Shown here piece by piece: positions 11,135-23,136 of a DNA stretch of 64,000 nucleotides (position 1 is its first letter; the number at the start of each line of letters is the position of its first letter). The notes beneath the pieces were generated by a model that made no database searches, was not told the origin of the DNA, and saw nothing but the letters and a program-made list of their open reading frames with translations. This DNA comes from Hydrangea macrophylla (Eukaryota > Streptophyta > Magnoliopsida > Cornales > Hydrangeaceae). The stretch covers positions 79,241,045-79,305,044 of the forward strand of contig CM066985.1 of NCBI GenBank assembly GCA_033977485.1, in the 5' to 3' direction. The position numbers were made by a program, and so were the translations under genes.

Positions 11135-13735
11135 TTATGGAGGCCGTAAATCGGACTGTGAACCCCTAAGGATGTCAGGTAAAGCTCGGTGGTACGCAGA
11201 AATAACATCGCTTTGAATTAAATCGATTAACGGTTTGTCATTATGTTCAAATCGATTTCTTACCTTTCGAGTAGATTCCGCATTAGGGTCCACGGGATTA
11301 GGATTCATCCACTCATCATCGTCCGCTATATTGTTTTCCCCCCTCACATTTATTTCATTATTAGGCTCAATATTCCGTGTTACCTCACCTTCCGCCTCAC
11401 ATAGGTAATCGTCGTCTTTAGGAGGTTGATCCATAGCATTAAAAACGTTTAATTTTAAATTCATGTTCCCAAATGACACTTTCATCACTCCCGTCCGACA
11501 GTTAACGCGTGCGTTAGCGGTTGCTAAGAATGGACGGCCTAAGATGACAGGAGTATGTTTCCTAGCATCTAACACGGGTTCAGTGTCAAGGACCATGAAG
11601 TCGACAGGATAATAGCATTTATCAACCTTTACTAGGACATCCTCGACGATTCCTCTAGGTACTTTAATAGAACGATCCGCTAATTGTATTGTAGCGGCCG
11701 TAGGTTTCAGTTCACCTAGTCCTAGTTGTTTGTAGACGTGATAAGGTATAAGATTAACACTAGCTCCTAAGTCAAGGAGAGCCCTATGAATGATAGTGTC
11801 ACCTATGACACATGAAATCGTAGGCGTACCTGGATCTTTATATTTTGGAGGAGCGTGTTGGAATATAGAGCTTACTTTTTCCGTAAGGAAGACCTTTTTA
11901 GGAGTATGACTCCGTATTTTGCGCTTTTGAGTACAAAGGTCTTTTAGACATTTAGCATAAGCGGGAATTTGTTTTATAGCATCGAGGAAAGGAATATTAA
12001 TTTTGACTTGTTTAAACACCTCGAGTATATCCTCAACCTTAGACCCTTTCTTAGGCGAATGTGACGGTCCCTCAACGTTTGGTGGATATGGCATTCTTGG
12101 AATATAGTTTGTTGGGGCCGGTCCTTTATCTTTTTGAATTCTACTCGTTCCCTCACCCTCCTTATTCACATTTAAGTTAATTTTCCCATCTTTCTCACTC
12201 TCATCCGGAATTACAACAACTTCCTCATCTCGAGCAGTCGTCCTAGTCGAAACAGCGTTCACACTCTCACTCGTACTACCCACTGCATATTGCCCCTTAG
12301 ATTGTTGAGTAGGTTGACTCGGCAACTTACTCTCAGTTAACCGGTTTAATGTATTAACAATTTGCCCTACTTGGGACTCCAGTTTTGCGATGGATTGTGT
12401 GTGAGAGTGTACTAACTGAACCACCGAACCAAAATTTTCAAGTGAGGCCAGCACCTTCTCCTCAAATGCATTATTGCGTGGAGGTGGAGGAGGTGGTTGG
12501 TATTGACCTTGTTGGTATTGGGGTCGGTACGTATTTGGAAAATTAGTCGACCTAGGATTGTAATTATTTTGTGGGAATTGTTGCATAGAATTAACATGTT
12601 GTTCAACAAATTACGGATATTGAGATGCAGAAGGACATGCAAAGATATTATGGGACGGTTCAGAACATAATGCACATACTTCTAACGAGGATGGATTAGA
12701 CGGTTTGTTCATTTGCATCAGTCGGTCAAGTTTTCTATTTAATTCTTGTATTTGAAATGATTGACTTGACTCAACTGTCACCTCTCGCTTAGGTTGAAGG
12801 TATCCCTCAGAACGTACCGACACAGCCTGATGCATCGAATTCTCGCTTAACGTTTCAAATATTTTCCAGGCCTCGTCGGCGCTTTTGTGTAGGAAAGTTC
12901 CCGCACAAACGGCATCGACGGTATTCCTAACAGAGGGAATAAGCCCCTCGTAGAAGACTTGAACCAATTGCCACTTGGGAACCTGATGATGTGGACACGA
13001 ACGTAATAATTCTTTAAATTTTTCCCACGTGTCGTAAAGTGATTCCCCATCTTGCATCACAAAATTAGTTATATCTTTTCTTATCTTATTTGTACGCATA
13101 ATAGGGAAAAACTTTTGTAAAAAGGCGGTGTGTAAGGCTTCCCATATTTTTATTGTGTTTGGCTCAAGTGATTGGAGCCAAAACTTAGCTTTGTCTCTTA
13201 AAGAGAATGGGAAGAGCCGCAATTTTAATTCATCATTATTTAGGTTCTGTATTTTCAAAGTAGAGCATATACCTTGAAAATCCCCTAAGTGTTGGTAAGG
13301 GTCTTCATTTAGACGGCCATGGAAGGAAGGTAGTAGCGAGATCGTAGACGACTTTATCTCAAAGTGAGATGCCGTCGCCTCCGGTAATTCAATACCGGCT
13401 TGTGGCGTGTAAGTAGTAGGAATAAAATAATTTATAAGTGGAGGTGGTGGCGGTATATTAAGATTGTTCAGATTCGCACCATCATTTTGATTGTTATTGT
13501 TATTTCCACCGTCAGCCATTTTAATTGGTTCGATTTTATAAGTTCGAGCTCTCCTTAACCGTTCACGGGTACTTTGAATTTCGGCCTCAAACAACGATGA
13601 CGGAATCGGAGTTGATTCGTCGTCTTGCAACCTAGCTCTAGAAGCTTGGGTTGTGGACTTACTAGTTCTTAAGGTACGTTCAAGTTCAAGATCGAAAGAT
13701 TTTAAATCTGGTTTATTGGAACGTGTACCCAACAT
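11135..13735 (-). pseudogene. Athila/Tat-like gag-protease with a single in-frame stop
   Basis: One reading frame runs from ATG at 13735 to a stop at 11135, broken only by TAA at 12611-12613 after ASQYP. The first part holds the retrotransposon gag domain (LRLFPFSLRDKAKFWLQSL, then GESLYDTWEKFKELLRSCPH) and a CCHC knuckle, CALCSEPSHNIFAC. Beyond the stop comes a Pro/Gln-rich linker with a PPPPPP run. The aspartic protease follows, with catalytic motif LLDLGASVNLIP (D-L-G in place of D-S/T-G) and the late motif PVILGRPFLATANA. No RT follows. Gag forms the particle and protease matures it. Whether the stop is read through or reached recently cannot be decided here. An internal ATG follows it at 12586. 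Confidence 0.9.
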
Positions 13736-14209
13736 AAACTAAAACAAAAGAAAAGAAACTAAAAACAACGACTGACTCAACTAAACTAAAAAAAACAAAT
13801 AGCCAGCAATCACGCAAATAAGACGACAATCAAGCACACAGTACTACTATGATGCATGAATATTATCCTGTAATGCAATGACCGCGTCAAGCCCAGCGCC
13901 CCGGGTTTCCTAGCTAATGCAGTGCAATTAACCTTAAACTAATGCAAATAGTGCGTCACAGCGCCCTGACTTACAGCGGTTTAAAGCGAATTCCAAAGGA
14001 AGCAATTTATTTAATTTTATTTATATTTTATTTTTGCGTAAGCTCCTTTGATGTAATTAGCTATTCCACTCGGAAACGTTGACTACAAAATAAAAAAAAA
14101 CAAGTTAGTAACTAAAAACAAAAACAGAAAATAAGAAAAATAAAAACTAATCGAATATTTACGAATTAACTAAACTACGATTATAAAACTAAGAGTAGTA
14201 ATGCAATCC

Positions 14210-14229
14210 CCGGCAACGGCGCCAAAAAT
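14210..14229 (-). promoter_or_regulatory. Primer binding site, tRNA-Asp type
   Basis: Next to the 5' LTR the minus strand reads TGGCGCCGTTGCCGGGGA after a few spacer bases. This complements the 3' end of plant tRNA-Asp (TCCCCGGCAACGGCGCCA). It fixes the element's orientation as minus. Confidence 0.9.
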
Positions 14230-15643
14230 TGATCTTGTCAAAATCAAGATATAAAAGTATGCTTATTTTTTGCTTTACTTTCAAAAGATTGTAGTGTGGA
14301 AAGTACAGGTCGAACCCACAGAGATTGTTAACTTTTAATCCTTTAATTACTAAAATCTAATCTATCTAGTTATAAGAAAATCGGAAGTTGAATTGATTTA
14401 GGTTTTGATTATCACTATTACTTTAAACTATGAATTAAACTATGAATTTATAGAAATAAGATCTAGAATGAAATCTAAGTAAACTTATATGCAAACTTGG
14501 AAATTGATGTAAATATATGGAGATGGGACCTAGGATTACAAATCCACCACTAACTATGCATCGAGGGTCTATACTTCTTATTCTAAGTTCTATGTTTGGA
14601 TAGTTATGATCTATTGTAGCTACAAGCCCAATAGTATCGTCAAGAAGATATCGTTAGTTTAATCTAAACATAATCCATCTACGGTTCACATGAATCATCT
14701 ACCTATAACTAGGGTGTAGCATAACTCATCTTTCCTAAGCATGGATTATAAAAGAAGTAAACATCACAATCACATACGCACCTTTGTATGTAAATACTCC
14801 TATCAATCACAGATATCAAGGACTATTGAGTTCAATAAGTATAAGGAAAAATCTAAGACAAGAATAGATCCAAAGTACTCTTGATTATTAACATTAAAAA
14901 CTGATTATATAAAATTCACCAACATACAATCACTATCCATAAACATAAAAACTTAAAATAGAAAAGCATAGAATCCCCCTTTACATAGCTAGGGTTTCAT
15001 TGAAACCCTAGATGAGGAGTTTAGTTGCTCATGATAGGTGAAAGCATGAAGATGGAGTTGATGTAAGCCATTAGAAACCTTCCTCTTGCCTTCAAAAAGT
15101 GCTGAATGAATGTATTGGTGAATTGCTCTCAAGGTGTGTATAATAATTGCCAACCCTCTAATTGAAGTAAAATAGAGTTTATATAGATTTACAACATGTT
15201 TTGGAAGCCTTTACAACTCGAAACGGACTGAAACTGATGTAATTTACAGTCTGGACGTCGTTTAGCAGTCTCGTTTGCACAGGAGTCCTCAGTATACTGA
15301 AATACGCAACATTGGTTTTTGGGCATATCGCGCGAGCGGGTCGCGCGAGCGCGACTTTTGGTACCTCGCGCGCGCGGATCGCGCGAGCGAATTATTGGGG
15401 GTCTCGCGCGAGCGGATCGCGCGAGCGACTCTCTGATTTTCGCGCCCGCGGATCGCGCGCGCGACTTGGATTTTTCAGCTTCTTTCTTGATACTTTTTCA
15501 CCCTGTTTAGCCTGGTTTAGCTGATTTCTTCCAAAACCTGTCAGAAACTAGAAAAACAGAGTAAAAATATACAAAAACAGGATACAAAGGCACTAACAAA
15601 TGCGCGTTAAAGCGTATAAATAGGATTAGTTCTCTCCCGATCA
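14230..15643 (-). repeat. 5' LTR of the pol-less element
   Basis: It has the same length and nearly the same sequence as 7097-8510. The adjoining 14210-14229 on the minus strand is the primer binding site. Confidence 0.95.
15326..15465. repeat. Word array C, copy in the 5' LTR
   Basis: This is the same arrangement as 8193-8332, with no difference seen. Confidence 0.92.
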
Positions 15644-15648
15644 GTTTC

Positions 15649-16040
15649 CACCAAACCCTAGCATCCAAGCACGTCCAAGAGTCATAGGAGTGAAGATCTT
15701 TAGCACTAAAAAATCAAGAACACATTGGGACCGAAGATCACTAGCGCCAGACAATGCTCACATAAAGTAGATTGGACTACTCAATACTTATAGTAACCTA
15801 ACGAAATTTGGACACGACGAAGCTGACGTCGAGACGTAATTGCTGTTAAAATTTGAGGTCAATCGGAGATTGTTTAGTCCCTCTGCCGGTCGCATCTTTG
15901 TCGGATCAAAGTGACCGGGATTGAAGAGTTCTTGAAACGATTTCACAAATCGCAAACAAGAAGTAGATCTAGTTTTATTAAAAGTTTTAAACTATAACCG
16001 TATTCCACTGCACACTGAGATCTAAATGTTCCCTTCAAAG
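15649..16040 (+). mobile_element. LTR-like sequence, right part
   Basis: This continues 6153-7096 across the GTTTC target site. It contains a U5-like end (CCGTATTCCACTGCACACTG ... AAATGTTCCCTTCA). No primer binding site for initiator Met tRNA follows, so it may be a solo LTR. Confidence 0.4.
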
Positions 16041-16378
16041 CAATCTACTTAGAATTTTGTGTTGAAAAAAAAAAGGGGGTGCGAACAGAAACATGGTCAA
16101 GTAGATGATAGTGGCGTATATGGTGAGATAGCAAATATTTGCATTTTTTGGTTTAAAAAAAAAAGGAGAGAGATGAGAGAGAGAGCATAAATTTGCACAT
16201 GGGGTCTTAATTGGCATACTTTCTTTACCTTTTAGTATGTGAAGGAAGAATGTAATACTCCCCCTTTACAAATGCTTCCATTGATGGAATCATTATGACT
16301 TTTTCTTTAACTTCTATATTCTAAACATTAGTTGAACCATATGACCCATACAAAATATATAGATATATATAGATATAA
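16041..16378. other. No gene recognised
   Basis: AT-rich spacer with short purine tracts. Nothing can be supported on either strand. Confidence 0.5.
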
Positions 16379-16690
16379 AAACTACACCAAAAGGGCACAT
16401 TCTAATGGTAAATTTCTGTTAGAAAAATTATTACTAACGGAAATAGGCCGTTAGTATTTGGGCGTGGGTAATCTCTCTAACGGTTTTGCTAACGGTAAAT
16501 TTCTATTAGAGAAAATAAATTTCTAACAAAAATTGTCCTTTAGTAATATGTTTACTAATGTCAATTTTTTGTTAGAAATTTATTATTGTAACATAAATTA
16601 TAACGGTTTTTTTTCTTACAATTTTGTACACAAAAATACTAACGGATTTTGTAACTGAAAATGTCCGTTAGGAATGATTTTAAATTAAAA
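16379..16690 (+). mobile_element. Probable terminus of a CACTA (EnSpm-like) element
   Basis: It opens with AAACTACACCAAAAGG, close to the CACTACA-type terminus. At least seven short subterminal words in both orientations follow (CTAACGG/CCGTTAG: near 16435, 16449, 16476, 16490, 16601, 16638, 16665). Clustered inverted short words behind such a terminus are typical of CACTA ends. No matching opposite end was found, so this is a fragment or a diverged element. Confidence 0.45.
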
Positions 16691-18640
16691 ATAATAATTA
16701 ATTTATTTACTACCCAATTTTTATTTGCACCTAATTTACATTTCACACTTTCCCCCTATTCGCAAGCATCATTAATCTCTAAAAAACACATAATAAGCTC
16801 AATCTATAACAAACATAATCAATAATAATCATAACAAATAGAATCCAAAATATTTCATCCCTCCAAACCTAAATTAATTATCTAACAATATTTTTTTTAC
16901 ATCCTTGGGTCTCTCAACATAAATTTAAAAAATATTGTGTAAAAAAACAAAATTGGTCTACCCCCACCGGTTCTCTAAGGATTGGTACTCTTCGTTGTAC
17001 AAATCCCAAATTGGTCAAGTCTCTTCTCCCTGCAATATAGAAACACAAATCACCTTTAAAAAAAATCAATAAGATCAAATCCAAAATTGGACATGGGTTT
17101 TCAAATACAACTTCCTTGATCGAGGCTGTACTTTCCATTTATTTTTAAAAACCACTAGGGAAGTCCCCAAATACAAGGCAAGTGGTATATGTGTATTCAA
17201 ACTATAAAGTGAAAAGTGACACACATGGTAAGCTAGTAAAGTACCATTAATTTTACTTAGGGAAAGGATCGATACTTGAGGAGCAAAGTGACAAGATCAA
17301 TAGCAAGAATATAGATTGGAGAATAATTGCAAACATTAGAGATGTCAAATGATGAAATCTGTAGATTGTTTAATTAGTGTCAAGTTTTATATGTTGGATT
17401 CATTGTAATTGCATCGTTGCATGAGAAACTCTTAATCTACCAACCATGTGCTGCCCATCTGCTGCAAAGACACATGTTATCTTTCTTTTCTTTTCTTTTT
17501 TCTTCAGAGCCACATGTTATCTTTCATGGCATAGTATTGTGGCAATTTATGTTTTCCTCTCAGAATCATTAATGAACTTGAAGCTCATATCTAAAAGCAA
17601 ACATACATGGAAATATTTTGAAGGAAAAAAAAAAGAAAAAACAATATCTATGAGCAGAATATAATATCTACCATTAACAGCCTCTTTGCTTTTTTTTAAC
17701 TCAAAACAAGTATATGAAGACCAGGGGAGTTGGAAGCCATCCACTCAAAATGATTTTTCCAAATATAAACTAATATGTATTGTAATTCTTACTTTTAGCT
17801 TAGATACGTTAATTTAATGTAACAATCAGATCCAATTAATATGCATCAAGTAACATCAGATCCATTTAGTTGTACAGGTAACTCATTCATATTGATATCA
17901 TGATTCCCAAATATTCTTGGTAACCTGCATCACTAGGGCTCTAAGTCTAATGGTCTTCGTCTAACTTGGTCTTCAATCAAACTTGGCCATACAACTTCAT
18001 AAGCTTTCTTATAGTAATTTCCATTTAATATGTATTGCGCACGTGTATTGGGAACCACATTTGGGATTAAAATTTGGGAACCACATCTCTTGTCGTAGAA
18101 TAAAATTTAAAAATGTAATCACACGTGATACCTTGGTAGTGGTCCTTCCTCATTTTTCTGTTTCTTCTGCTATCTTTGTAAAATATTGCCATCATGTTGA
18201 ATATTCTGGTTTGGTGTCACTTCCAAAGTGCACTAATTATTTATTTGATCTTCAGTGGCTAAGTAAACATAGTTTGGTGGTTGTGTTGCGTTCATGCCAA
18301 CCTACTTAGTAAATTTCAATGTGATTTTTGGCATGTGGTTGCATCTAAGTGAGCAGATTTGTTTGTTTTGAGCAGCCTATATTTCCTACATATATTGCTT
18401 TGACCATTGTAGAAAGAAGACTTCTACAAGATGAAATTTATTACATACTGATTCGTGTTCAATATTGTATTATTGACTTCATAATTTTACCCGTATTGAG
18501 CACGAATTAGTACCTAATCCGAGAGATTTAATAAAAAAAATTGTACATTTGATAACCCTCGTTATTGCTCTCTTTTTGCTAATAATGATCTCTTTCTCGT
18601 AGGTTTTGCAAGCTTAGGTGAAGTGGAACCCAACCCTTGT
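16691..18640. other. No gene recognised
   Basis: About 2 kb of AT-rich sequence without convincing coding, splice or repeat structure. A short minus ORF near 16914-17138 and a plus ORF at 17983-18309 have no recognisable motifs. Confidence 0.5.
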
Positions 18641-18907
18641 GGCATTCATGGTATAAAAAGGGCAAGGAATGGATTTCAGTAGGGGCTGATCGATCCGGCC
18701 TGACACAGGGATCGATCTGCGTGTTTAATAGAAGCTCATCATCAAGATCAGAAGACTCGGATCAATCCGGCATATTGAGCGGATTGATCCGCGATTTTGG
18801 AGTAGCATTCTGTGATAAAGATCCTTAAATGAATCGATCTAGTATTTAGAAGGAATCGATCCACGACTTCTCGAGGAAATATCAAAAGCTTAGTTGCAAG
18901 GCAGATC
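18641..18907 (+). repeat. Word array D in an LTR-like sequence, left part
   Basis: Six words of the type GATCGATCCGG (GATCGATCTGC, GATCAATCCGG, GGATTGATCCGC and similar) occur between 18688 and 18866. A TATA-like stretch (GGTATAAAAAGG, near 18650) precedes them. The sequence continues after the solo LTR at 21663, where another complete word occurs. Confidence 0.75.
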
Positions 18908-19599
18908 TGTCACGCCCCGACGTAGCATAAATATGGAAAGCGTTTAATTTCCTTTATGGACCCGTAGGTCGCGACAGTTTGAAGGATCGATTCCGTCCCA
19001 AACGTCGAACAACAATAAACAATAATCAGAGCAGAGCAATCAAGGCTTATAAAATTTTTCTAACTTATTACATCTTATGATACGGGGTCAACTAAGGCAC
19101 AGACCGCCTTGAAACAAAACAATAACTTAAAGTCTATTACAGTCATCCTTATTACAAATTAGTCATAACTTAAAACATATAAGCTTAAAGCATATAATAA
19201 TTAAACAGTTTTCTCATCCGAGAGCAGTCGTTCTCAATTAGCATAGTCATAAGATTCCTCCTGATTGTAACCTGAAAAGCCTGAACACGAATGTCCAGGA
19301 CGCATCAACGTCGTCAGCTTCAAGAAGCTGGTGAGTATTAAAAACATGACTTTGAATGTAGAACATACCCATTTACCTTTTTCCATTTTCAATTTTGTAA
19401 AACAATAGTTTGACCATAGAAAGAATTCAATTTATAAACCAACGAGGAATATATATTCAAAGTCGTCCATTCATAAAGCATATGATCGTGTATGAGACAA
19501 TGCACCACACTCATCTTGCCGACTCTTTTCTCTTGACAGACACAACAACCCACTATCTCACTCCAGTATCTTTGAAACACTAAGATAGCCACACTTTAG

Positions 19600-19860
19600 C
19601 AACGGGGCGCCAGGGAATGTCCAGTTTGCCTCACACTTTTGTCCGGGGTACCAGGGAGTGTCCAGTTTGCCTCACACTTTGAATACCTAATCCGCCATGC
19701 AAATACCGGAGCAACCTCACGCAGTATCCAGACTCGGGTATCAGGGAGTGTCCGTAGGCCACACTTTAGCACTACCATGGGTGTCAGGGAGTGTCCAAGT
19801 TTGGCGTCACACACTTTAACGCTTCCATGGGCGTCAGGGAGTGTCCATATTTGCCACCGT
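19600..19860. repeat. Degenerate minisatellite in the solo LTR
   Basis: Five to six imperfect units of about 45-55 bp share the core CAGGGAGTGTCC followed by a variable link and CACACTTT. The unit spacing varies. Confidence 0.85.
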
Positions 19861-20189
19861 CGCATTTCAAAGATACCCTCGCCGTAACCTCAACCACAAT
19901 CTCAATCTCAATCTCGATCTCATACTCTTTCCACACTGACTAACACCCACATGCATGTACCACTGACCCCACATGAATGACATGAACTTTAAACATAAAG
20001 CAAAATACTGAATTAAAGGCACAACGTACGTACGGGGTTTTATAAGTCTTAATACATCGTTCTACTCGTTCCAACACAACCAATTAAGATTCTGTTTTAA
20101 TAATTTTCCCAAACAGGGCCTTAACAGTCCCTAAAAATTGAATCAAACAGTCCCTTAACATAAAGCAAGCAAAACCAGAATCTACCAGA

Positions 20190-20340
20190 TATCGCGCGCG
20201 CGGGCCGCTCGCGCGAGGAGTCGCTTGCGCGGTCCGCTCGCCCGATCTGCCTCTTTTCCTTTTTATAATATAAACTCTTCTGTCTGCCTGGGGAAGCAAT
20301 GATCGTGCACGCGGGCCGCTCACGCGATCGCGCGCGCGAG
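20190..20340. repeat. Word array E: CG-rich words, similar to array C
   Basis: Words such as CGCGCGCGCGGGCCGCTCGCGCGA, in diverged and split forms, occur in two clusters (20190-20245, 20300-20340). The dialect is nearly that of array C although the two LTRs belong to unrelated families. Confidence 0.85.
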
Positions 20341-21662
20341 TTCATGCAGTGTCTTCGTCTTCTTCCTCAGACTGCTCTGTTTCAGAAAACAGGGTGTCTT
20401 TTGACCCATTTTCAATTTTGAAAGTATATAGGACATGTAATATATGATTTTCTTTGTTTTTCAACAAGGATTAAGAATTCATTATCAATTTAACACAAAT
20501 CAAACCATAGCTCTTGAATTTCATGAAAGACTAAAAGTTGTCAAAACTTAATTTCTAATATACTTTTTCATATGAATGAATTGTGTTCTAAAACTTCAAA
20601 CATATAATCTATAGGGTATAATCTTCTATAATCAACTCTAAAAACAAGTTTTGGTTAAGGTTTGAAAAATTATGATTTTGAAGCTCAAGCTTCCATGGAC
20701 GAATTTAGCAATGGTGGTTCATGTTTACATACACCCAATCAGTAATTGAATATGAAATTACAACCAAAGTGAGTTTAGAATACTCACTGAGATTGGAGAT
20801 GGAAGTAATTGTTGAGAAAGAATCCCAATATAGAAATTCTAAATGCAAGCTTGGCTATGGTGGAGAGCTTTCTCTCTCTATATAAAAATTCTGTATGAAC
20901 ACTCAAACTCTCTCTTTTCTCTCTGTGTTTGTATTGTGCAGAAAGAGTGTAATGAGATGAGAGTTATATAGAACTCAAATTCTTGGGCTCCAAGTTGTGA
21001 GTTGTAAATTTCACTCTACAACTAAATTGATTAGTAACTACTAATTATAAGAGAACCATAGTTCAAGAAAGGATTATACATACGTATATACACTGAAACT
21101 CCACAGATTATAAGAGCTCTTTTGTAAAGCCAAGGGTCAAGTGTAGGCTCATAGGGGTCAATCTAGAAATGTTGTTTGGTAATTTGGCTTTTGGCACAAA
21201 AATAACACACACATGGATTAGTTTGCCAAACAAGGCACATGTCAATGATCACTTGCCATAAATGGTAAGTAATGTATAGTCACTTCCACTCTTTTACGTC
21301 CAAATCACAAACTGTGCAAGTTTAACGTGGCACGGACAGTTTTGAACGTAAATTGGTATTTTTCGTGGCGCGGTGTTCATCACAAAAATACAGAAAATTC
21401 ATTTTATTGAAAGAAACAATTTTCCGATTTTATAAAAATACAGTTTGAGTTAAAAGGATTTATTTTCACCGTTTTGGAAATACAGATTTGAAATTCAACA
21501 CAAAAAATCACATTTTGACCCCAAAAGTAATTTGGATAGGAAATAAAACAAGTAACAGGATTTAACATGTGACAATTGAAATTAACATAAAAGCAGGCAA
21601 TAAAAATTTAATATAAGATGCGCATTTTAAAATTTAAATGAAATGCAGGTTGTTACAAGATC

Positions 21663-22690
21663 GATCCGGTTTTTAGAGGTGATCGATCCGCAGCTTCTGA
21701 AGATGTTTACCATTTCTAATTTACAAATTTGTCATTTTGTGTATGTAGTATATATAGTTAAAGATAGATTTTTGTTAGGGTTAGCTTTATTTTCTTTGTT
21801 AGTGGGTAGTAGTAAACTCCCTCTCTCTTAGGTCTTATCTCTCTATCTCATTTACTCCTCTTACCTCATTTATAGTTGTATTAAAGTCCAAGAGAGAGCA
21901 GATAGCTTGTGTATTGGAATTGTTGGAAGCTTTGCTTGGATTTTTATGGAAATTTCTATGGCATTTATGATGGTTCTTTCTAGTTGGTACAATCTTTACT
22001 TCCCTCTCTTTAATATTAATGGCATTGTAGTTATGAGTAGCTAAATCATGTAGGTTGGGGATCATAAACCCACCATTGGACCCATGTGTGCTTTAATGTA
22101 GGATTTATGTGCTTTGTAGCATTTCTAGGGTTCTTGGGTGTAGGGTTTGGATCTCTAGGACTACACTTATGATCTCAAGCATCATAAGTTGTCCAATCCT
22201 TGGTTTCAAGCCCCACCTCATGTGTTTTATAGAAGTTTCTACCAAGCATTGTAGGTTGACAATCACATGTTTGATAATTTACCTCAATGAGACTCTCTAC
22301 CTTAGGAAATGCTACAAACATTGAATCCATGTGTTGTTTGGCCCAAGGTGGGGGAACGGTCCCCAACCTCAATTTCTCTATTTGCAAAATTCCCAATTTT
22401 TAATTAAACTTAGCTTTGTTCAAAGTTTACTTCCAATTTTCTAAATAGTCATTGTAGTATAATCTAGAACAAATTGAATCAAACCCAAAGTCGAAAAGAC
22501 TCAATTTTTTTTCTAGTTTGATAATTACTTCACGCATTTTAATTGGTTATTAAGCACCCACTAAGTATTGTTGCATTCCAATCACTGTGGACTTGACACC
22601 CTATTACCACTTTAATATGTTTTCAATAGGGTAACAAAATACTTGATTTTGAAAACATCACATACTTATGTGAATGTTCCTAAATTCATT
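21663..22690 (+). mobile_element. LTR-like sequence, right part
   Basis: This continues the word-D sequence after the solo LTR. Near 22586 it reads CACTGTGGACTTGACACCC and it ends near 22672 with TTTTGAAAACATCA. Both resemble the U5 end of Athila/Tat-type LTRs on the plus strand. No coding region was recognised. Confidence 0.4.
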
Positions 22691-22947
22691 TGCTTCAAGT
22701 TGTATGTGTTGTCTTGGTTAACAAAGGCCCCAATTTGCTTGTTGCAACTACTTTGTTAACGTATGAAAAGGTTTTCATTGCATAATATTGCATAATATAC
22801 ATCTTATTGTTCATTGGTCATGGTACTTGTTATCTAGTACTTTTCTCAACTCATGTTACATATGCACTGTTAATCCTGTTTTCTTATTCATTTCCAATTA
22901 TAACATCTTTGGAACATACTAATTAGGCCCCTTTGTGTTTTATTTGC

Positions 22948-23127
22948 GAGTAATGTTAGAGTCACAAAAGAGTCACAAAGAGATGCTCACAAAAGAATGT
23001 GACATCTCATGTGGCACTCATATGGCAGAGTTAAATGTGGTGGGTCATGAGTATCACATATGATGCTACTAGTCATATCCTTTTATTGATATATTTTTGT
23101 GACTCTTTTATGACTCTAGTATTACTC
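22948..23127. mobile_element. MULE-type MITE, 180 bp
   Basis: Terminal inverted repeats begin GAGTAATGTTAGAGTCAC and end GTGACTC...TATGACTCTAGTATTACTC. A perfect 9-bp TSD, TTTATTTGC, flanks it (22939-22947 and 23128-23136). Confidence 0.9.
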
Positions 23128-23136
23128 TTTATTTGC

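Larger units (their letters stand above)
7097..15643 (-). mobile_element. Young non-autonomous Athila/Tat-like LTR element with gag-protease only (TR-GAG type)
   Basis: The element is bounded by 1414-bp LTRs (7097-8510 and 14230-15643) that begin TGATC and end GATCA. It has a perfect 5-bp TSD, GTTTC, at 7092-7096 and 15644-15648. Only one LTR difference was noticed (C/T, near 7787 against 14920), which implies recent insertion. The PBS, PPT and coding region all point to minus-strand orientation. The interior encodes Gag and protease but no RT, RNase H or integrase, so movement would need enzymes from another element. It is inserted in an older LTR-like sequence. Confidence 0.95.
18908..21657 (-). 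mobile_element. Solo LTR, 2750 bp, Tekay-like family
   Basis: On the minus strand it starts TGTAACAACC and ends CGGGGCGTGACA. It is flanked by a perfect 5-bp TSD, AGATC (18903-18907 and 21658-21662). There is no internal region and no partner LTR, so it is a recombination product. The TSD lies inside one of the GATCGATCCGG words of array D. It contains a minisatellite (19600-19860) and word array E (20190-20340). Its 3' end resembles the partial LTR beginning at 61774 (same TGTCACGCCCCG...AGCATAAATA start on the plus strand). Confidence 0.9.
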
